Source: Circinella minor (taxonomy: Eukaryota > Mucoromycota > Mucoromycetes > Mucorales > Lichtheimiaceae). Taken from it: DNA of 64,000 nucleotides. Shown piece after piece: positions 10,527 through 24,100 of the stretch; positions within the stretch are counted from its first letter, which is position 1, and each line of letters begins with the position of its first letter. The position numbers were made by a program, and so were the translations under genes. The notes beneath the pieces are model-generated. The model saw only the letters and a program-made list of their open reading frames with translations, made no database searches and was not told the origin of the DNA. The stretch covers positions 62,001 to 126,000 of the forward strand of contig JAEPRB010000115.1 of assembly GCA_016758965.1 (NCBI GenBank). Direction: 5' to 3'.

Positions 10527-13500
10527 ATGCCGGTACGGTTGTCTTCTCTAGTCGGTTTGGTCATTTCGACTCTTTTACTTTTGCCTGGAGCAAAAAGTTC
10601 AATCAGTCCAGATGAAGTCGAGTTTATTACTCAAGCTGATCAAGCAGCAAACGCATCACTTTTATGGGGTACTTATCGACCTAATCTTTATTTTGGTACA
10701 CGTCCACGTCTCCCAGAATCTGTAATGACTGGCATGATGTGGTTTGATGCAAGTCAGATTCAAGGTTTTCAACGTACGTAAAAAGTAAAAAGATAATGAG
10801 TGTGTATATATAAAAAAAGATATAGATTTTCGGTTTTTTATGGCAGTGATATTAAGACCTCCATTTTTTTTTTTATTTCGACGCGTCTTATAAATATATA
10901 GGTGCACGTCATGCATGTGATCAAGGAGATGGTATTAATGGATATGGATATAATAAACATGATGGTAGACGTTATGGACTACAAACAATTAAGGATGGTC
11001 CAAGCAATATTGCTATTACAACCGAGTTTGTTAAAGTTCCTGGTGGTGATCATGGTAAAAAAAAAAAAAAAAAAAGACACTTTTCATTTATAATTATGTT
11101 GCTTGGTAACACAGATATTTTTTTATTTTTTTACTCTTTGTTTTGGCAGGTGGTGATTGGGGTGTTCGTATTCATGGTGTTCCAATGAAAGATCATGGTA
11201 CGTTCCTTCTTCTTTTTTAATAATACTTTAGATATATTAGTAGCCTTTTGTGATTATATTCAAAGGATTTGTATAAGTTAAAACTAAAAGTATTCAGTTC
11301 CGTCGATCACCAGCATCATTTTTTACATTGGTCTAGAAGGTGAAGGTAGCATGGATATTGTTAGTAAAATGTCAAAAAAGGTAAGTTTTCAAAAGGTTTG
11401 ATATTTGAATAAGTAATAGAAACTTGATGGTATTAATCCATATGTATTATGTATATAATATATATAGGGTTTAGTATCACCAGTTCGTCTTGAAGGTGAT
11501 ACACCTGATTTGGGTGATTTTGAATTTCAAATTGTTGATGGTAACGTATGATTGCTATTATAGCCACAGGAACAAAAAGAAAAAAAAAACAGATATTCAA
11601 GATGATTACTAAACAAACATTTGTGTTTTTTTTTACTTTCTATATATCAGGCCCATTGAATGATATTCCTGGTGAAGGTGTTAATCAAGATCTTTCACGT
11701 ACACAATTTTGGGGTGTCTCAACCCAAGAAAATGAAATTTGGAAAGCAAAAGGTTTGTTTATGGCAAAATATCATATATATGTATATATAACATCTGATT
11801 TAATAGAAACATATATTTATTCATTTATTTAATTTAGATATCGTTATTCCAAAACTACTTCTTTCAGCAAGGGAAAAAATAATGAAGGAAAATGATCAAC
11901 AAGCAGCACTTGAAAAACCATATGCTTATTTTACACTTGAAAACAAATTAACTGAAGAAGATGATGAAATTGCAAACCTTTATGCCTTTCAAAAAGTTTT
12001 TAAAGGTGAATTCCAGGTAAAAAGAGAGAGAAAACAAAAATTGATTACGTTTAAATATACTTTTTTCTAAATTTTGTTATTTAACATATTATATAGTTTG
12101 ATGTTATTTTCCGTTCAGCAAGTTCTCCAAAAAAAATGAGCAGTAAAGTATTTCTTTTTTCTTATCTGTTATAACAATGTACATGTATATTTTGATCCAT
12201 TTAAATAGTATTAACTTTATTTTTTTTTTAAAAAAAAATAACTATTATCGATGATAATATAGGTGAATCTTTGGGATTGGAGTTGAACAAACAACGACAA
12301 GAATTTGATACACGATTTGAACAAGTTTTTCATCTTCAAGAAAAAGGATTTTCAACAAATGAAGTTGAATTTGCTCAATATCTATTAAGTAATCTTCTTG
12401 GTGGTATGGGTTATTTTTATGGTTCTTCAGTAATCGATCGTTCCCATCCTCCTATGCAGGATGAAGAAAATTTTGATGGTGCAGCTGTAAGACCTGAACT
12501 TACATCACCACAATCATTATTTACTGCTACACCAAGTCGTCCTTTCTTCCCACGTGGATTTTATTGGTAAAGTTACAAATAGCTGTAATGTTTTTCCCCT
12601 ATTTTACTAATTTTAAATTTATGCATAAAAAAACAGGGATGAAGGTTTCCATCAACTTGTTATTGGAAAATGGGATAATGATTTAAGGTAAAAATCCAAA
12701 CGAAAAAAATATATATATACATATATTGACCTATCAAAACAAATACTGGATAATAACAAGATTACTAATTGATTAAACACTACGCTTTGGAATTAACTTA
12801 TGCTAGTCTTGATATTATTAAACATTGGGTATCGCTTATTGATGATAATGGATGGATTGGTCGTGAACAGATTTTGGGTGAAGAAGCACGTAGTAAAGTT
12901 CCAGCAGAATTCCAAACACAATTCCCTCATTATGGTAACCCACCTACACTGTTTTTAGCTATCACACGTTATGTTCAGCGATTATTACATCATAATGAGG
13001 AACAGCAACAACAACACGTTGCTGGTAATCAAAAAGTAATGATGGGTGGAAGTCTTAGTGATGGTAATACTGATAAGTTACGTACGATGCATTTGGATAA
13101 TTTAACCATGGCTCGGGTATGGCTCGAATCTGTATATCCAAAATTGAAACTTAATTGGGAATGGTTCCGTACATTGCAAAAGGGTCATATTCAACGTTTT
13201 GGTCGAGAGGCTGATAATGATGAAGCTTATCGATGGAGAGGTCGTACATCAGAGCATTGTTTGACATCTGGTTTAGATGATTATCCACGTGGTGAACCAC
13301 CAAATGTTGGTGAGTTGCATGCAGATTTGTTGGCTTGGATGGCATTTGCCACACGTATGCTTAAAGATATTTCGAGTCATCTTGGTCCAAAGTATGCTGA
13401 AGATGTTAATGAATATACACGCATTGAAAAAAATATGTTGGATAATCTTGATGCGTTGCATTGGAATGAAGAGCATCAAGTTTATTGTGATCAAACCGTT

Positions 13501-14253
13501 GAAGAGGGTAAGACCTACAAATTAATATACCTTATGATGAGGGTGCTCTCCAGTAAATCAAAGATGCTGATGATTAATAATAATAATATAAATAGGTAAA
13601 CCTGTTCATGTGTGCCATAAGGGTTATGTTTCATTGATACCTTTTGGCCTTGGGTTAATACCTGCGGATTCTCCTAAATTAGGTGCCACTTTGAACTTAA
13701 TTGAAGATGAAAAAGAATTATGGTCACCTTATGGATTACGTTCATTATCTGCATCTGATCCAAAATACCGAACCGGTGAAGTATATTGGCGAGGACCTAT
13801 TTGGATGAATATCAATTATCTTACCTTACAAAGTCTTCATAATGTAAGTTATTTATATATAAAAAAAATAAGGAAAAACTGAGAGTTGTATATCATGTAT
13901 ACTAATCTTTTTTGGCTACTTTTTATTTTCAATGTGTAGAACTATATCAATGTTTCTGGACCTTACCAAGAGCAAGCTCAAAGAATTTATACCAATTTGC
14001 GTAATAATATTATCAAGAACGTATACAAAGTAAATATTTTTCTTAGAAATGTTAAAGCATTTTATTTATTATTGGTGTAGTTGCTGTTGTTAATCATATA
14101 TACTAATGTTTGATTATATACATATAGGATTATCGCAAAACTGGATATGTTTGGGAACAGTATGATGATGAGACTGGTGAAGGAAAACGAGTCCATCCAT
14201 TCACTGGTTGGACTAGTTTGGTCTTACTCATTATGGGCGAAGAATATTCTTAA
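10527..14253 (+). CDS. Mannosyl-oligosaccharide glucosidase I, GH63
   Basis: Fourteen exons give 816 aa: 10527-10773, 10902-11054, 11150-11197, 11298-11380, 11468-11540, 11651-11752, 11838-12016, 12097-12142, 12263-12566, 12637-12687, 12807-13507, 13596-13843, 13940-14029 and 14128-14253. Every junction keeps frame. The enzyme removes the outermost alpha-1,2-glucose from the N-glycan precursor in the ER. An N-terminal hydrophobic segment (residues about 5-24) acts as signal or anchor. The GH63 N domain includes [17 protein letters not shown]. The catalytic barrel includes [13 protein letters not shown] and [13 protein letters not shown] (around residues 404-436), and [10 protein letters not shown] with acidic residues E598 and D602 at the position of the family's catalytic motif. 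The C terminus [12 protein letters not shown] is typical. Length is close to the roughly 830 aa of the yeast enzyme (CWH41/GLS1). Exon 11 starts at 12807, chosen because it restores the conserved DLSL. Confidence 0.95.
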
Positions 14254-15151
14254 ATTGCCTTATAGTTCATTATTTTTTGGTTGCTGACATATCCTATTAT
14301 TCAATAAAAAAAAAAGACATAAATAATGTCAAACCATCTTTTTATAAAGTTTCATTGTTCTGGTTATAATATAATAGTTGTGAGTGTTGTATTCCCTAAA
14401 ATCATATAAACAGGTATATCTAGTATGAATTGTTTGCTCCTCCCTCCTGCGATTTTGTCTTAATTAGGTATAATATGTACGTAATATGATAAGTAGATCA
14501 AAATTCAAATCTTTTCCTTCATTCAATATGGGAAAATGCGGTCTGTATTTTCTATTATATAAGTCAATATTTTTTTCTTATCATACCAAAATAGGACGAA
14601 TACGTATGTGAATAAGTGTATTGAGATAGGCGCCGTGTACAGCAATCTAATTACAGTGCGTATCGTACTCTTTCTTTCTTCAATAAGCTTATAAATATAT
14701 AATAACCCTCGTTGTTTGTGGAAAAAGTTTACCATTACGTATATATATATATATATGTATATTATTTATCATTATATGATATGATGCTTTTTTTTTTTTA
14801 TTTTTTTATTCCGCTCAGTTTGATCATATATCACATTTTCAAGTCATGCAAACAAAAAAGAAATATGGAAAATAATAAATTACTATTATTTAAATTGATA
14901 GCGAAGCGAAAAACTGTATGTTAAAAAGAAAAGATAAAAAAGGGTAATGATGCTATCTAAAAAAAAAATATTGCAACAAGGTGCCAGTGAAAGGGAAGGC
15001 AGTTTAAAGGATTGGAGAATATATATACACATATATCTATCTATTAAGACAAATTAATTAACAAAAAAAAAAAAGTGTATGTATGTGCTTGTAAAAGAGT
15101 AGATAAAAAAAGACAGAGGCAATGAAGGGAATTTATTTATTACATTTCTTT
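14254..15151. other. Convergent intergenic region
   Basis: Lies between the 3' ends of the glucosidase gene (+) and XRN1 (-). AT-rich, with small accidental frames on both strands (for example 14523-14735 minus) that show no domain. Probably the two 3' untranslated regions and terminators. Confidence 0.5.
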
Positions 15152-18100
15152 TTAATTATTTTTTCGTTTGAAGTTACTATTATGATGATGGTTGTTATTC
15201 CGTTGATTATTGCGTGGATGATATTGATTATCGTGTCGTTTGTTAGAAGACTGATGATGCTGTTGATCTGTTTCATTAGGTTGATGAGCAAATGATGGAT
15301 AGGATAAATTGATGACACTCCAAAATGGAAGAGAAAGACCACGGAAATCAGAACATCTACCACCAAGATTAGTACCACCCATAAATGTGCTGTCAAAAAC
15401 TACATCAATCACTGTTTCTTGTAAGCCTACAACAGTGCCACGGAAACCAAGTGGAACAGCACCTGCTTCAAGAGCATAGACAATACGGTCACCCAATTTG
15501 AAGGATTGACTATGAAGTTTTACTTCAGCATCGGCAGGTTTAAGCAAAACAGTACGTGGAACATGTTGGATGACAACTTTTTTAAACTGTAAGTCGTCGT
15601 ATTCATCATTGTATTGAGTTGCAAGATCTTCAATTAATTTGACAAATGGCTAAAAATGTAAATGAATGTGTTATTTGTTTGTTTAGTATATTTGTTTGCA
15701 TTATTTTCAAAAATTATCAATTTCATTAAAGAAAAAGAAAAAAAAATGAACATACTTCTTCAAGTTCTTCAGTTGTTAATGCTGCTCGAGGAAGTTCATC
15801 TACTTTGTTTTCCTTGAGCCATTCACGCATTTTTTGAACTTCTTTGGACCCATTTTCAGACCAGACCAAATCATGGACTTGTAACATACCTATTTTTTTT
15901 AACCCGATAGTTTGCATTTTAGATGTTTTGATACAATTTTAGATTAAACAAAAGTCATGTGTATATAAAAATTACAATAAAATCTTACCACCACCTTTCT
16001 TTGAATGAAGTAAACCAATAAACTTGGGGAATGCACGCATATAACTGACAATCAATTCAATAGCCTTGGCTGAATATTCCCATTGACCATTATGATTCTT
16101 ACGAGTATAACCAACCACTTTTTGTTGTTTGGCTTCAAATTTAAGATTTAATCCAAGATTAACTCGCTGAAGACCCTTACTTTGTACTGATAAAGAAGAC
16201 GTAATTTTGGACAAAACCAAACCATCAATACCCAATTGTTGGGCAACAGCATAAGAAGGAGTATATTCAATTGTTTCAATTTGTTTACGAGCTACAGCAC
16301 GACCAAAGGAAGGTTCATTTCGATGGCGAGCATCATTAGGAACAATCATTTGCAAGTTAACTGTTTCTGCATTCTTATTGTTACCGTGACCCATAACGGT
16401 ACCAAGTGCACCATACAAGGTGCTTCCCAAAAAGAAAGCTTTACTTTGTACTGGGAATTCTTCTTGAATTGGTGGTGGAGGACGTTCCAAATAACGTTCA
16501 TCAGGATTGGAAATTTTGGTGACGACTGCTTGTAAAGGAATCAAATCCTCTTGGGCAGGATTAACGTATTCTTTCACGTAAGCTCCAGCATCTGTCTTTT
16601 TCATACCACGTAATGTACAAATATGAAGACCAATTTCGGTTTTGCCAACCTCAAGACCGAATCGTTTACTCGACATGTATTCTACACGACCAATACGTTT
16701 ACGCCAGTCCTCCTTCTCGTCGTCATCAAGCAAGTGTTCGCGGATTTGTTTCTTCTTGCCAACAACCTTGATGTAGTATTTGGCATGGCTGTTGGATACA
16801 CCAATAATAACACCTTCTTGTAAATATGGGTAATCTGGTAAATTTTTTTATATTTATTTTAGTTGACAGTGAGTGATCATTAATAAATAAACCAAGATTT
16901 ATTATTATTATTATTATTATTTTGTTTTTTTGTTTTATTTTTTTCAATACTCACTGGCATAAACACGTTTATAGAGTAATGATTTTGCAATCTCTTCAAT
17001 GTTAGCATCCTCATAGCGGTTTTTGAGTGTTACAACCATTGTTTCATTTCTAAAAAGCGTACACAGATAGAAAAGAGGTTAAATACCCATCGTTATGGCA
17101 ACTCAATTCTTTTTCCCAGCAACCTCGAATTAGTTTAGAAAAATAAATAAAATATAATTATTTACCTGCTCTCAGTTTGGAACACGTTGACATTATGGAA
17201 ACGAAGTTCACCAGTATGTGGAATCGTGTTAAGCGACGGGAAACCAGCCAAAGCATCCTTACCCAACTTGACACCATTACATAAAGTCTTGTTTAATTTA
17301 AGACCATTGTCCAAAGTAGGTAAGTGGAAAATTACTTCACGTGACATACAGTGATGAATATCAGGGAAAACACCTGGCAAAGGACTTGAATAGGTAATTC
17401 CTTCACCATCATTTTTGGCAGCAAGTGATGGATCATAAATAACTTTATAAGATTTGCCAAATTCGGACCTTTGCCGTTCCTCTTTGGATAATCGATGTTC
17501 ATAAGTTTTCATGGCTTCTAAAAGTCGGTTTTCATCAATAAAAGGAATTTTGACAACGGCTTCCCATTCTTGTCGTTTGCCATTCAAATCCATTTCAAAA
17601 TCTCGAGGATAGAAATCAAGGATAGGGGATGTGGTGCTTGTCATTAATTCCTATAACAGTAATTAAAAATATTAATAAAATGGTTCACTACGAACATTTT
17701 ACACTATATATATATATATATAAAACAAGTTTCCTCTTCCTACCCCTACTTCTATCCCTTCCCTCCCCCACCCAAAAAAAATTACTTACTTGATATGCGG
17801 CTGGTAACAATCTCTTGCTCAAAGTAGGTAAAACACCCATTAATTGTTCATAAGGACGGAATGGTTTTCCAAGATTAAACTTTACATCTTGATATTTTTC
17901 AAGACCAACCAAATCCGAAATCTTTGGAGCATAATGATAAGGGAAAAACCAACCCCATGAAGCCACACCATTGTAATAATAATGTAAGACCCATTGAATA
18001 CCTGTAATATATTCTTTTCTTAATTTTTCCATTTGTTCTTCATTATCAATATCAATATTCATTTTTTCCTAAACGATGAAGTAAAAAATGATTATCAGTA

Positions 18101-20318
18101 TAAACTATTCTCCTTTTTTTTCTGTGTGAATTTATTTATTTGTTTGTAACACCAAAAAAATTAGGAACACTTACTAAATAATATTGACGTTTCCATTCTT
18201 TATGATCTGCATCATATTTTTCCTGTTCAATCCTTGAAAGTTCTTCTTCTGTCATTTCATCCTTGATTACTTTGGCATTTTCATATTTTTGCAAAACACG
18301 ATCTCTTGCAGCAATGGCTTCTTCATCAAAATCTTCATCTTCTTCTGATGTATCTTCTTCGCCTTCTTCATTTTCATAAAATTCGATATAAACATGTTTT
18401 GAATTATCTTCATTGGAATATTCGGTTGCATGGTGCAAATTGAAATCATTTGCTACTGTTTCGATAAATCGACGATCACGTGCATTGAGGCTAGCAGGGA
18501 AATGTAATTGACCTGGGTTGGCTGGACTATGTTCCATGATAAATTCTTTGATTTTGGCAAATAATTCCTTTTGTGTTTCAGTAATGGCTATTACATGAAT
18601 TTAGGTTTTTCGTGATTAGTTTCATATTTTTCTTTATCACCCTATGTAGCTTGAATACAGATATACATTGACATATATCCACACAACGCACGCAGACCGG
18701 AACGCCTTTTAATTATTTGTATAATATGAACTTACTTAATTCACCCTTCTTTTTCTTTTCTATATCGTGCAATAATTCTCGTTCTGTAGCACCACCTTCT
18801 TGTTTGCCTCTCATGTAGATCAAATCTTCTCGTTCAGCTTCAAAAGCTTCCAATTCAACTTCTTTATTTAATTGAGTTAAAATAGTTTGCAATCGTTTCA
18901 TGTTAACATCACCACCATCTTGAAGATATCCATCAAAGTTTGGAAGTGTCTTTTTATAAATGTTGAACATAAGACCGAGAGCACCATCATGAATATGTAA
19001 ACTGGGTAAATGAGGTATGAAATCATTGCCGACAAAAAGAGCCAATAAGATAAAGTCATCCAAAACGCGTTCCAAATCGTATTTGAATGGTAAAGAATCT
19101 TTCATGGAAACAAATTCCAAATCAAGGTATTCACGTAATAAGGACAAATGCATCAAATAAAATTTTTGATTATCAAGACTAAATCATATAAATATTTATA
19201 TTAGTGAAAATCTCTCTCCTTTTTCTCCCTTCCTCATGATCCTGATCTTTTTTTTTTATCATTTTTTTCTTACGTTGTCTTTTTCTTTGAGGCTTGTCGA
19301 CCAAAAGTGACTTCTTCACGTAATAATGCAAAGTGTGGATCATGACTTAATAAACCAAGCATAATAAGGTCAGCATCCAGACCATATAAACAATGCCTTG
19401 TATTAGGATTATATTCAGGTTGTGCTTTTGACAAACGAATGTATTCCATAATCTTATGTTCTCCTTCACCGGGAACTTCAGGACCTGATAAAATAACCTC
19501 TACACCACGCCAATTGGCATCTTCAGATACTTTTTTACTAATGAAATATCTTAATTCAGCTGTCAATTTAGTCATAAACTCGGTACCTATATATATATTG
19601 ACCCATTTTGTTAATTATACATAAAGCGAACCTTTTTTTCTTTGTATACGTCTTCTACAAAAAGAATATAATAAAGTAAAAACACGTACCAGGAGTAATA
19701 CAATTACTATCAAAAGGTGGTTCTTCTGGTAATTCTTCACCTTTAGCTAAAGCTTTTTCTCGAGTTGTTTCTGCTTCTTGTGCTGTACGAAAACGTCTGG
19801 ATCGTTGTTGATTCATTTTAGCTCTTGGAGCAACACCATCGATAGCCAAAAAAAATACTTTTTTAGGTTTAATCTTTGCAAATATATGATCCACATAATT
19901 GAAAATGCCAATCCAAATCTCTTCTTCAGAAATACGATAATGAGCACTTGCATTATTGTTATGTGAACAATTGTGTACAATGCCATTCATGTCAAGATAC
20001 AGGTTATCTATTTATATAATGTGTATATTTATAAAAATGTTAATATTATATAAAGACAAAGAAAAAAAACCCAAGCAACAGTTTGTGTTATGGTTGTTAT
20101 GGTGTGTGTGTGTGTAAATACATTACCAAACTCTGGTATCCTGTTCTGCATGATCAATTGCGAGCACATTGGATACCGTTCGCTAGTATTATTATTATTG
20201 TTATGGAAATAAAAACAGTAACACCAGTTAGTAAACTATACGGTTAGCAGTATGAATAGTGTGTGTAGTGAATCAATATACAATACCTCATCCATCTGAA
20301 AAACTTGGGAATACCCAT
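15152..20318 (-). CDS. XRN1: 5'-3' exoribonuclease XRN1
   Basis: Twelve exons give 1303 aa (minus strand, 5' to 3'): 20287-20318, 20127-20182, 19690-20007, 19274-19586, 18736-19178, 18175-18587, 17790-18068, 17166-17650, 16955-17049, 15989-16834, 15756-15889 and 15152-15649. It degrades decapped mRNA in the cytoplasm. The start MGIPKFFRW matches the family. Catalytic acidic residues are visible: D35 in NLYLDMNGIVHNC, D86 in FLAIDGVAPRAKMNQQRSRR, the EVPGEGEHKIMEY pair, GLDADLIMLGL, and FVGNDFIPHLP. The C-terminal part carries the D1/SH3-like modules, for example LGGRCSDFRGLSLPFWSVIN. There is no CCHC knuckle, which argues for XRN1 over nuclear RAT1. The tail is Asn/His-rich and basic. It is shorter than the 1528-aa yeast protein because the tail is short. 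Confidence 0.95.
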
Positions 20319-21114
20319 TGTTATTATGTTATGCAAGTAAAATAAAGAAAGATAAAAGTGACGCGGCTGGGAAAGAAGCTGCTTTTTTTTATTTCTTTTT
20401 TTTAAAGCACAGTTTCAAAAAGAAAATTCCTGTGTAACTAGAAGTTGTCATCCTCTGCTAGTTTTTTGACAGCCAAAAAAAGACAGCATGTGAGTGGAAA
20501 CAGGACAACGATTATTTTATACTCTTCCAAAGTTCAAATAAAATAGCTTATTTTATAACTATTATTATATTATTTATTACTTGGCTATATATATTATATC
20601 GAAGACCATATTATATATACGTACAGTCTTTTTTTTGAAAAAACATGCCTTCCATTTATTAAACAACTTTGTTAAATTGAATTGAAGATTCACACCACAG
20701 TAGTATACCGCAGTTTACCGCAAAATGGTTTCTTCAACCGCAGTATGAGAAAACAATAACAGAATATTTAACTATATTTATATTATTTTATATTTTTATA
20801 TTTACATTGATTTAAAAGATAAAAAAACAAAAGAAGAAGAAAAAGAATCCTACTCCAAATAGGTAAAAGGGGTAAAATAAAAAAAAAGGGTCAAAATATG
20901 CAATATTTATATATAAACATATGTATATGAAATGGGTCATGTAGTATGAAATGAGTAAAGAGATAATGATGATATGATAGCGAGTAAGGAAAACGAATAT
21001 GTATTCAAAATGATTGTATGTGTATGTAGTTTGCTTGTAAAGTTTATAAGAGTCTGGTTGATAAAAAAAGGGGAGCAGGGGAATACCTTTTTTTTTTTTG
21101 GTATGTATATTTTG
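20319..21114. other. Upstream region of XRN1, with repeated ACCGCA motif
   Basis: Probable promoter of XRN1 and 3' flank of the SP-RING gene. A cluster at about 20697-20746 has ACCGCAGT twice and ACCGCAAAA once within 50 bp. A binding site is possible but unsupported. Otherwise AT-rich. Confidence 0.4.
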
Positions 21115-24100
21115 TTATAAGTCTGAAGAATTGCTATTTAAATTATTACTATTATTGTTATTACCACCAGGCCCAAATGTCATTAAAGATAATACATCAT
21201 TAGGATCCATAGGTGCAAACCGTGATTGAAAAGGCTCTTCTTTTTGTTGTTCACTACTTGTTCGTGGACGTTTATTATTGACAATTACATTCCCAGGTGT
21301 TGTTGGACTTTTTTCTACACTAGATTCAGATTGTGCTGTTTGAATTGAATCTACGGTATCACCTGTGCGTTTACGACTATTATTACTATTTTCTTGTTCT
21401 CCAGCTGTTTGTTGGTTATTCTCCTTTTCTCTGTTTCTTTGTTCTTCATCATCGTTATCTTCTTCTTCTTCTTCTTCATCATCACTTAGTAAGCTTATAA
21501 CATTTCTTTGTTGTTCTTCCTCAAGTTCTTCTTTTTTCGTCGCCATGGATGGCTTCATTGATTGATTCTCATCGCTGTTATTTTTATTATCCAAATCACC
21601 ATATCCTGAATTTTCTCGTTGTTCATCATCTGGATCAGGTGTTTCAGATCTGATTACTCGAAAATTGTTGGCATTTTCTGCAAACTCGACTTCAACAGCA
21701 GCTTTGCTGACACGTTTCAATAAATCTTCAAAAAATGCATCCCGATATAACTTATTCGGTGGTGTATATTCGTTACAGTGCGGACATTTCCATGATGTAT
21801 TTTCATGGTTAACAGCAAGGTACGATGATAAATCGAAGCACTAGATTAATATATATATAAGTAAGCAAAATTATAATTTCAAAGTAGATAGCCATAAGAA
21901 TAAATAAATAAACAAAACCTACATCAGGATGTTTACAAGCTTCGCCTTTAGTGGGTAGTTTAATACGTTGTAAAGAGATAGGACATTTTAATCCAATTTT
22001 GACATTTGTTTGATGAATTTGGATATCATCATCGTCAGCATCACTTTCGGTATTGCCTAATAATCGATTAACAATAGCACGTCCTTTATTGATATCCAAG
22101 ACCCTTGATTGAACACCTTTTGAAATAATTTCTTCAGATTCACGAATAAAAACAATGATTGCAAAGAAATAAGACTATATAAAAGATCCAAATACATTTA
22201 ATTTGTTAATATTTCACAGACACATAATAACATCACTCTTCTTATTTTGGGCTAGATGAGAAAAAAAAACATTACTAACGCATGCGCAATCAAGTTGTTC
22301 TATGGCAAGTTCATTTCGGCCTGGATGTAAGTATCCTCCAGTATCCAAAGGTTTGTCTTTTCCTTGGAAAGTAAAGGCATCTGGTCTTCCTTGTACTCTA
22401 ACTTTTCTCCTCTATAAACAATTTTTTACAGGAAAAATAAAATGATTAGTTTATTACTCACACAATAAAACATTATAAATAGTATTATTATTTACCTTGG
22501 TCAAAGTTGGTATAGTTCGATTTAATGACATTTTAATTGTATCAGGCCATTCACATTTATCTTCAGTTGTCTTATCTCTCCATGCCGTCAATACATAAGA
22601 TAATGGTAAACGAGTTGGATCTATTACTAGTGCTCCTGCTGTTTCTTGAGGAGGAATTCCTCTCCATACTCTTGGAAATCGATCACCATCCATAAAAAAC
22701 GGAATTCTTGTTACTTTTTGATTATGTTTCAAACGAAATGGATTTACAGCATATCCAATTTTTCGAATAAACGGTAATGGATTATGTACTACTGGTGATC
22801 CTGGTCCTGGCACCACTGAAGATGGTGGTATTGATAATGGTAGTGAGGGTGATGTCACCATTGGATTGTTGGCAGGATAACCATTATTATTGGGCATTTG
22901 AGTTTGTTGAGCGTCCCACAATATTTGATCAATTTGTTGAGGTGTATAAGGCTGAGGAGGTATACGTTGCATTTGTTGTTGTTGTTGTTGTTGAGGATGT
23001 GGAGCACTATAAGGATAATGAGGTAATTGAAACATGTATTGTTGTGATGAATGTGAAGGTGTGATGGCAGAAGTAGTAGGAGTAGTAGGAGGTGGCATTG
23101 GAACTCCATGTTGCTGATTATTATTGTTATTACTATTATTAGGATGAGATGGTGTTAAGTGTATAGGTTGCTGTGGAGATGTAATAGGTAATTGTCGATC
23201 TTGATGTGGTGAAGTTTGCTGTTGTTGTGACGGTATGGTAACTTCTGATTGTTGTCGATGAATAGGCATATTAGCAAAATTAGAAGCAACAGGAGAAGAT
23301 GTTTGAGATGCTGATGATATAGATGATGAAGTCGTTGACGTTGTCGTCGCAGTAGTATTAGTAGTAGTAGGAGCTTCTCCTATAGTTGCTAAGCGAATTT
23401 CATCTCGCCATTGAATGATTTGAGCTATATATTATAATCTAATTAATATCATTTTCTTAAATCCCCAACCCAACATAAAAAAACTCCCTTATCTTTAAAA
23501 AATTAATCTTTCCCTTCATCTATTTTTTTCTCCTGCATTCCTTTTATACAACACAAGGAAATGCTACTTACTTTGAGATGATCCACTTAAATGACTTATG
23601 AACTTATAAATGGTATCAAAAATCCGCATACCTGACCATGGACCTACTTGAAAATTATTTCGAACAGCCTATTATATTGTTGATGAATTAATATCATTTA
23701 TCAACATTATATTTTTTCAAACCCATATAGACATAGTAAGACGACAATACCCAAATATTTCGTCCCTCGTTCTTTCCTCCTCTTACCCCACCCCCTTTTT
23801 CATCACAACCCTCCTCGATTGCTCTTAAAAATAGTATTGATATTTACATTTGCACATTTCATCAAGGCTGATTCATTTCCTGGATTATAAGCACGAACAT
23901 CTTGTAACCATTCTAAAAACTCATCGCAAGCAGGACCATACATTGCTGAAGAACTGATTTCTTTTTCTAATTGATTTAGACGAAGATTATTCCGATTTGT
24001 AATATTAGTATCAGAGTTATTACCGTTACTTTTTGGATTTTGTTGTTGCTGTAACGGTAGTCGTTGTTGTTGTGGGGAATTGATAGGTGATTGCGGTAAT

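Noticed and set aside
14523..14735. 70-codon minus frame in the convergent gap
   Set aside because: No domain, and it lies in the probable 3' untranslated region of two genes.
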